From an uncultured Saprospiraceae bacterium (GTDB taxonomy: Bacteria; Bacteroidota; Bacteroidia; Chitinophagales; Saprospiraceae), in NCBI GenBank assembly GCA_934699305.1, contig CAKUWM010000068.1, forward strand, positions 1-10,923: a DNA stretch of 10,923 nt. Reading direction: 5' to 3'. The notes under the pieces were generated by a model. It searched no databases, had not been told where the DNA came from, and was given only the letters and a program-made list of their open reading frames with translations. Shown one piece after another: positions 6,448-10,923 of this stretch (position 1 is the first letter of the stretch; the number at the start of each line of letters is the position of its first letter). Position numbers and translations under genes: made by a program.

Positions 6448-9405
6448 TTAAAAATCTAAGCTTGCGCCTATTGAATAAATACGTGGACGTGGATAAATTG
6501 TATTATCTACACCTGAGTCATTTGCCAGTTCGGGATCTAAACCTCGATATTTTGTGATGACAAATACATTTTGAATATTCGCTGATAACCTTAATGATGC
6601 TTTATCTTTGAATACACGACCAATATTGTATCCTATATTGAAATTATCCAATCTGAAAAATGAAGCATTTTCAATAAAGTAATCTGATAAATATTGATTG
6701 TTCAAAAACTTAGTGTCATCATAAATAACGGATCCATTGGAAATATAATTCACCGGGTCTTCTATTCTTCTTAATGACGCTGATTGTGATGCGAAGTTGT
6801 TGTATAGATAATTGTTGAAAGAGCCGTGTCCTGCAATGCCTATTGACAATTTGTTGATGATAACTTGAGTATTGAATCCTAAAGTAACATCCGGTGCAGG
6901 ATTGGTATAAAGATAAAGGTCGTTGTCGTCGATTTGTCCGTCTCTATTCAGGTCTTCATATAAACCTTCAATAGGTGCACCGGTTTTACTGTCATATACC
7001 TGCTTATACACAAAGAATGTATAAGGTGTATAGCCAACTTCAAACTTGCCGATACTGTTACCTGTTCCGCCGGCTATACCTGATACGTTGATTCCCTTAA
7101 AGGATGGATCCTGATTTTTCAACAAATTAGTAATCTTAGATTCATTTTTTGCAATGTTAAAGCCTAACGACCAGATTAATTTCTCGTTTTTAATCGGAAT
7201 CGTATTGATTGTCAGTTCAATCCCTTTGACATCCATATTTCCTACATTGGTTAATAGAGAAATGTCGAAGTTAGAGCCCGGAGCAACCGGTACGACGCTC
7301 AGTAAATCTTTGGTTTCTTTGCGATAGAAATCCAAGCTACCGGTAATTCTATCATTGGCAAAGCCAAAATCTAAGCCGACATTGGTGGTAGTGGTTGTTT
7401 CCCATTTTATATTAGCGTCATAGGCATTAGGTCTAATAAATGGGTAAAATTGATTGCCAAATTGATATTGGGCTGTACTGCTACTTACACCATATACAGG
7501 AAGATAAGAATAATAAGAACCAATATCTTGTTGTCCTGTAACCCCATAGCCTAACCTAAGTTTCAAATCAGAAACTACTTTGCTCTTGCTGAAGAATTCT
7601 TCTCTCATTTTCCATGCTACCGCTGCAGCAGGGAAGTATCCAACGCGGTTGTCTTTTGAAAACTTAGAAGAAGCGTCTCTACGTATAGATCCTGTGATTA
7701 AATATTTATTTGCCAAAGTTAAATTGACTCGACCAAAATAGGATTCTAATCTAAATTGAGGCTTATCTGTTTTAAATGTAGGTTGTGTGCCTGCAATAGC
7801 TGTGTCGCCTGTGACAGAATAAGAAGGATAGTTATAGACATCCGTATAGAAATCCTGATAGCTATGACCTGCCAATACGTCGATCGATGAATTTTTACCT
7901 AATTTCTTTTCGTAGTATAGAGAAAGGTCAATTAAGGTATTGGATTTACCTTGTTTGTATTCTGTTCGGCGTCCACCCGTTTGGTAATTGGTTGCGGATA
8001 AAGGAGAGAACTCATCCTTGCCACTTCCTTGTATTTTATCCATACCTAAATTGGCTTGTACGTGTAGATCCGGTAAGAAAGGTAAGCTATAGTCCGCTTG
8101 AATATTTCCGATAAATCTACTTACGGTGGAAGTATTGTCTCTTAGTTCCAATAATCCGACCGGGTTTCTTGTCGCCAATAAGTTGACGGTATTTTCATTT
8201 TGTAACCATTCGTAATAATCGCCAAATTTATTGCTTGCATTGACCGACTGAGTCGGGTCAAATGATACAGCTGCACCAATGGCTCCTTCGTCGGCCCAAA
8301 CATTTTTTGTCTGGCTACCTTTTATTGCAATATTGATTTTTAAGTCGTCATCCAAAAAGGTTGGATTGATATTCAAACTCCCTGAAAGACGCTTAAAGTT
8401 GTTGGTTTTTAATATACCATCTTGATTGTCAAATCCTACAGAGGCTCTGAAGGGAATATCGGCCAAGGTACCTCCAACACTAAGGTTGTTGTTGTTGCCA
8501 AAAGCAGAACGATAGATTTGATCTTGCCAGTCAGTATTGGCAGTGCCCAATAACTTGATGTAGTTTTGGTTGCCTGTACCATTTACGATGGCTCTTATCT
8601 GATCGCCGTCATATACGTCCACTTTCTTTGATATTTGAGAAATAGAAACTTGCGTATTAAAATTCCAGGTTAATTTGCCGGGATTTCCCTTTTTTGTCGT
8701 AATGATGAGTACACCATTAGAGGCTCTGGAACCGTAAAGTGCCGTTGCAGAAGCATCTTTGAGGACGGAGATGGATTCAATATCATCTGAATTGATGGTG
8801 TTGAGCAAATTTCCGGAACCCGCAATTCCATTGCTTTCCACCGGCACTCCGTCAATGACGATGAGTGGATCGTTGCTGGCATTGAGGGAAGCTCCACCCC
8901 GGATACGAATACGTGAACCGCCACCGGCTGAACCGCCACCACTTGTCACTTGGAGTCCTGCGACCTTACCGGTAAGTAATTGTTCCGGAGTGGCTATATT
9001 TCCACGCTGGAAATCACTTTCGCCGACTGATGTCACGGATCCCGTCAAATCTTCTTTTTTTCGTGTACCATAAGCTACCACAACGACATTGTCCAAAACT
9101 TTTATGTCTTGTTCAAGGGTAATGGTAACATTCGCTGAAGTTCGGTTTGTTAAGTCAACATTGACTACTTTAGTAGTATAACCGATTGAAGAAACAGTGA
9201 TGGAAACAAGTTTGCCACTTACGTTTTCCAACTTAAAGTTTCCTGAAATATCCGTGACAGTGCCATTGTCTGTGCCTGTCTGTAAAATAGTTGCTCCGAT
9301 AAGTCCATCTCCATTAGTATCCATAACATTACCCGTAATGACGGATTGAGCTTGAATAAACGAAAAGGATAGCAGGGCAAGCATTGTAAATAAACATTGC
9401 TTCAT
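6448..9405 (-). CDS. SusC/RagA-family TonB-linked outer-membrane transporter
   Basis: A 985-aa TonB-dependent transporter, first gene of the operon. A signal peptide (cleavage probably after IQA, about residue 19) is followed by a carboxypeptidase-regulatory-like domain (about 22-98: VITGNVMDTNGDGLIGATI). The SusC signature region follows (104-123: LDNVVVVAYGTRKKEDLTGS), which includes the likely TonB box, then the plug domain (about 125-240: RIRIRGGASLNASNDPLIVI, SISVLKDASATALYGSRASN). The remainder is the 22-strand barrel, ending in IGASLDF with the C-terminal Phe for BAM recognition. Near residue 820 DLNRDGQIDDND is an EF-hand/dockerin-like calcium loop, common at this place in SusC proteins. 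It imports oligosaccharides captured by the SusD-like partner, using proton-motive force passed on by TonB-ExbBD. There is no N-terminal STN domain, so it is not expected to signal to an anti-sigma factor. Confidence 0.96.
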   Translation of the reverse strand: MKQCLFTMLALLSFSFIQAQSVITGNVMDTNGDGLIGATILQTGTDNGTVTDISGNFKLENVSGKLVSITVSSIGYTTKVVNVDLTNRTSANVTITLEQDIKVLDNVVVVAYGTRKKEDLTGSVTSVGESDFQRGNIATPEQLLTGKVAGLQVTSGGGSAGGGSRIRIRGGASLNASNDPLIVIDGVPVESNGIAGSGNLLNTINSDDIESISVLKDASATALYGSRASNGVLIITTKKGNPGKLTWNFNTQVSISQISKKVDVYDGDQIRAIVNGTGNQNYIKLLGTANTDWQDQIYRSAFGNNNNLSVGGTLADIPFRASVGFDNQDGILKTNNFKRLSGSLNINPTFLDDDLKINIAIKGSQTKNVWADEGAIGAAVSFDPTQSVNASNKFGDYYEWLQNENTVNLLATRNPVGLLELRDNTSTVSRFIGNIQADYSLPFLPDLHVQANLGMDKIQGSGKDEFSPLSATNYQTGGRRTEYKQGKSNTLIDLSLYYEKKLGKNSSIDVLAGHSYQDFYTDVYNYPSYSVTGDTAIAGTQPTFKTDKPQFRLESYFGRVNLTLANKYLITGSIRRDASSKFSKDNRVGYFPAAAVAWKMREEFFSKSKVVSDLKLRLGYGVTGQQDIGSYYSYLPVYGVSSSTAQYQFGNQFYPFIRPNAYDANIKWETTTTTNVGLDFGFANDRITGSLDFYRKETKDLLSVVPVAPGSNFDISLLTNVGNMDVKGIELTINTIPIKNEKLIWSLGFNIAKNESKITNLLKNQDPSFKGINVSGIAGGTGNSIGKFEVGYTPYTFFVYKQVYDSKTGAPIEGLYEDLNRDGQIDDNDLYLYTNPAPDVTLGFNTQVIINKLSIGIAGHGSFNNYLYNNFASQSASLRRIEDPVNYISNGSVIYDDTKFLNNQYLSDYFIENASFFRLDNFNIGYNIGRVFKDKASLRLSANIQNVFVITKYRGLDPELANDSGVDNTIYPRPRIYSIGASLDF

Positions 9406-9824
9406 AAAACTAACTTTTGTATTATAAATTTTTTGTTCAAAATGATTTATACAATGTGTAAAAATTACACATTAATCATAGCGAAGATAATTCCTTTTGT
9501 TTGATTAGGAAAATATTTCAAGGCATTTTTACAAATAAAATTTAGATACTTTGATTTAATTTAAATAATAATATTTTATTTTAATTTTATTGCCCAATAA
9601 TCGTTTGAAAATGATGAAATTAACCAACTCCTTTTTTAAACCACAATATTTAATTTGCTTCGTGTTAATTTTACAATAAGCTAACAAATTGATTTATTGT
9701 GAATGGAGGATTGACCCTTTGATGTAATCAGTATCTACTCCGTTTTTCTAAATTATTGTTAAATCATTTTTTTTACAAGGTAAGCTATATACTATTTTAC
9801 CGCCAAATAAGGTTATAAAATGTA
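9406..9824. other. A/T-rich divergent intergenic region
   Basis: This 419-bp region separates the susC-like gene (minus) from the CAP gene (plus) and must hold both promoters. Besides the 9453-9473 palindrome it has a weaker inverted pair, ACAATAA (9673-9679) and TTATTGT (9694-9700), with a further direct copy TTATTGT at 9753-9759 nearer the CAP gene. I see no ORF with coding character, no tRNA and no riboswitch-like fold. No confident -33/-7 promoter pair could be assigned by eye for either gene. Confidence 0.5.
9453..9473. promoter_or_regulatory. Inverted repeat upstream of the susC-like gene, possible operator
   Basis: A perfect palindrome with arms AATGTGTAA (9453-9461) and TTACACATT (9465-9473) around an AAA centre. 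It lies 48-68 bp upstream of the susC-like ATG, where a promoter and regulator would be expected. The perfect symmetry and odd-length centre suggest a dimeric regulator site; the TGTG...CACA half-sites loosely recall Crp/Fnr-type sites, but the spacing is one base longer. It has no T-run, so it is not an intrinsic terminator. Function is inferred. Confidence 0.45.
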
Positions 9825-10277
9825 ATGAATTCGCTTTTTTTTATTTTATTGTTTTTAATTCCTTTTAACGGGGATTACGAGTTATTTAAAGTAAAAATCG
9901 TTCAATTGGTTAATGAATATCGGTTGAATGGTTGTAATTGTGGCAATCAGTATATGAAACCGGTGAATCCATTGAGTTGGAATGATGCGTTAGGACGTTC
10001 TTCGGCTATACATGCTATTGATATGGATAAGTATCGCTATTTCAGCCATCAAAGTTTCAATGGAATGAGTATTAGTAGTAGAATAAGTCAAACCGGATAT
10101 GATTGGGGCAGGGTAGCGGAGAATATTGCTTTTGGGCAAAAAACCATAAGGCAAGTGGTTGAAGATTGGATGAAAAGTCCGAGTCATTGTATGAACATTA
10201 TGAATCCTGATTTCAGGGATTTGGGCGTTGCAAAAAAAGGCAAATATTGGGTAATGGATTTGGGTGTCGAAAGATAA
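9825..10277 (+). CDS. Secreted CAP/SCP-domain protein
   Basis: A 150-aa protein with an N-terminal signal peptide (NSLFFILLFLIPF, residues 2-14) and a single CAP (cysteine-rich secretory/PR-1) domain filling the rest. The visible CAP signatures are LVNEYRLNGCNCG, LSWNDALGRSSAIHAIDM, FSHQSFNG (His75), AENIAFG (Glu99), VVEDWMKSPSHCMNIMNP (Glu113, His121) and YWVMDLG. These residues make up the conserved His/Glu cavity. Cys37, Cys39 and Cys122 are in places seen in many bacterial CAP proteins and could form a disulfide once exported. The family is widespread in bacteria, but the activity of bacterial members is mostly unknown. The start is ATG at 9825; an ATG five bases earlier is followed at once by a stop. 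It stands alone on the plus strand, divergent from the Sus operon and convergent with the helicase gene 43 bp away. Confidence 0.92.
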   Translation: MNSLFFILLFLIPFNGDYELFKVKIVQLVNEYRLNGCNCGNQYMKPVNPLSWNDALGRSSAIHAIDMDKYRYFSHQSFNGMSISSRISQTGYDWGRVAENIAFGQKTIRQVVEDWMKSPSHCMNIMNPDFRDLGVAKKGKYWVMDLGVER

Positions 10278-10320
10278 TAAAGTTATTTCGGGATGGATTA
10301 AGCCACCTTATTGTATTCAT

Positions 10321-10923
10321 TTACCTGAAATGCTTGATATAAAAGTCCACCACACGCAGGTCAACCATAATATCCCTTTGTCTAAGCGGCTTTTTTAACA
10401 CGATACCTTCTAAAGTGGTGCATCTACTGAGGGCTACATAGGTTTGTCCGAATTCAAATGCGCCGCCTTCCATGTCGAGGATAACCTTTTCGAAGGTTTG
10501 GCCTTGGCTCTTATGGATGGACATTGCCCAGGCGAGTTTTATAGGAAATGCTTCGAGTGTCCCGACTACTTCTGGCTTGATATGTCCATCAGCCTCTGTG
10601 TCAAGTCGATAACGAATCATATCCCATGTCGACCGTCCAATAGTCACCTCTTTGTCCTCGTGATTAAGGCGAATCCGAATAAAATTGGTATCCAGGTCTG
10701 TTACGATTCCAAGGGTGCCATTGACATATTCTTTGTCGGGATCATTTTTTACAAAAATTACCTGAGCACCCACCTTGATTCTCAAGACCGGATCGATCGG
10801 CATATTGTTTGGATTGTATTCACCCGTGATGGTGGGTAGATAAGTGCGTTCTTCGCTTTGTAGTTCAGCCAACTTTTGTTGATTAATCCGTTGCATGGTA
10901 GCATTTCTTGGACTCAAATAAAT
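10321..10923 (-). CDS. Pif1/RecD-type ATP-dependent DNA helicase, C-terminal part (cut by window edge)
   Basis: This is the last 200 residues of a superfamily 1 helicase; the frame is open to the right edge, so the N-terminal half with Walker A and B lies outside. A TTG at 10915-10917 is internal, not a start, since the preceding residues (IYLSPRNATMQRINQQKL) belong to the usual helicase strand. Visible motifs in order are LRIKVGAQVIFVKND and YVNGTLGIV (the Pif1-type OB/SH3-like insert region), LAWAMSIHKSQGQTFEKV (motif V) and FGQTYVALSRCTTLEGIVL (motif VI with the arginine finger). The protein ends soon after, at DFYIKHFR, as many Bacteroidetes Pif1-like helicases with a short tail do. Expected role: 5'-3' unwinding in replication or repair. 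A mobile-element or UvrD origin is not indicated by what is visible. Confidence 0.88.
   Translation of the reverse strand: MYLSPRNATMQRINQQKLAELQSEERTYLPTITGEYNPNNMPIDPVLRIKVGAQVIFVKNDPDKEYVNGTLGIVTDLDTNFIRIRLNHEDKEVTIGRSTWDMIRYRLDTEADGHIKPEVVGTLEAFPIKLAWAMSIHKSQGQTFEKVILDMEGGAFEFGQTYVALSRCTTLEGIVLKKPLRQRDIMVDLRVVDFYIKHFR

Noticed and set aside
9406..9824. CRISPR array, tRNA or IS end in the long intergenic region
   Set aside because: There are no regularly spaced repeats, no cloverleaf elements and no transposase fragment or terminal inverted repeats; the DNA is simply A/T-rich.
10278..10320. Bidirectional terminator between the CAP and helicase genes
   Set aside because: Only AATAA-AG-TTATT and other very short complements are present; no G/C stem or T-run in either direction.
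10444..10839. Plus-strand ORF of 131 codons opposite the helicase
   Set aside because: It is antisense to conserved helicase motifs V and VI; no motif of its own.

Overview
The window looks like a chromosomal segment of a Bacteroidota (Bacteroidetes) bacterium. The evidence is a SusC/SusD pair with SusE/SusF-type lipoproteins, an A/T-rich genome with A-rich leaders and no obvious Shine-Dalgarno sequences before its genes, and lipoprotein signals with charged residues after the lipidated cysteine. A free-living relative such as Saprospiria or Chitinophagia is a guess; the sequence does not settle the class.

Layout, left to right: (1) 9..~926, minus: a multi-spanning membrane protein of the UbiA-like type. 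Its reading frame continues well upstream of its first usual start codon and contains no ATG, GTG or TTG there. (2) 1177..2058, minus: an exported, probably beta-barrel outer-membrane protein of unknown role. (3) 2121..2151: a strong intrinsic terminator reading on the minus strand. (4) 2173..9405, minus: a four-gene glycan-capture and import operon, transcribed from right to left as susC-like (6448..9405), susD-like (4816..6429), susE-like (3870..4703), susF-like (2173..3831). (5) 9406..9824: a 419-bp A/T-rich region between divergent genes, with a 9+9-bp inverted repeat about 50 bp upstream of the susC-like start. (6) 9825..10277, plus: a small secreted CAP/SCP-domain protein. (7) 10321..10923, minus: the C-terminal part of a Pif1/RecD-type DNA helicase that runs off the right edge and converges on the CAP gene.

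How the operon should work, from knowledge of the families: the SusE/F lipoproteins hold a glycan at the cell surface, the SusD-like lipoprotein delivers it as a lid on the SusC-like TonB-dependent transporter, and the transporter moves oligosaccharides into the periplasm. The Ig-like plus SusE/SusF-type binding modules point to an alpha-glucan such as starch or glycogen, but no glycoside hydrolase, sugar sensor or sigma/anti-sigma pair lies in the window, so the substrate is inferred. The most unusual points are the SusF-like protein with four binding modules (two of them a clear internal duplication), its single-module SusE partner, and the missing start codon of the UbiA-like gene. I found no convincing evidence of a wholly new system, mobile element, CRISPR array or RNA gene.
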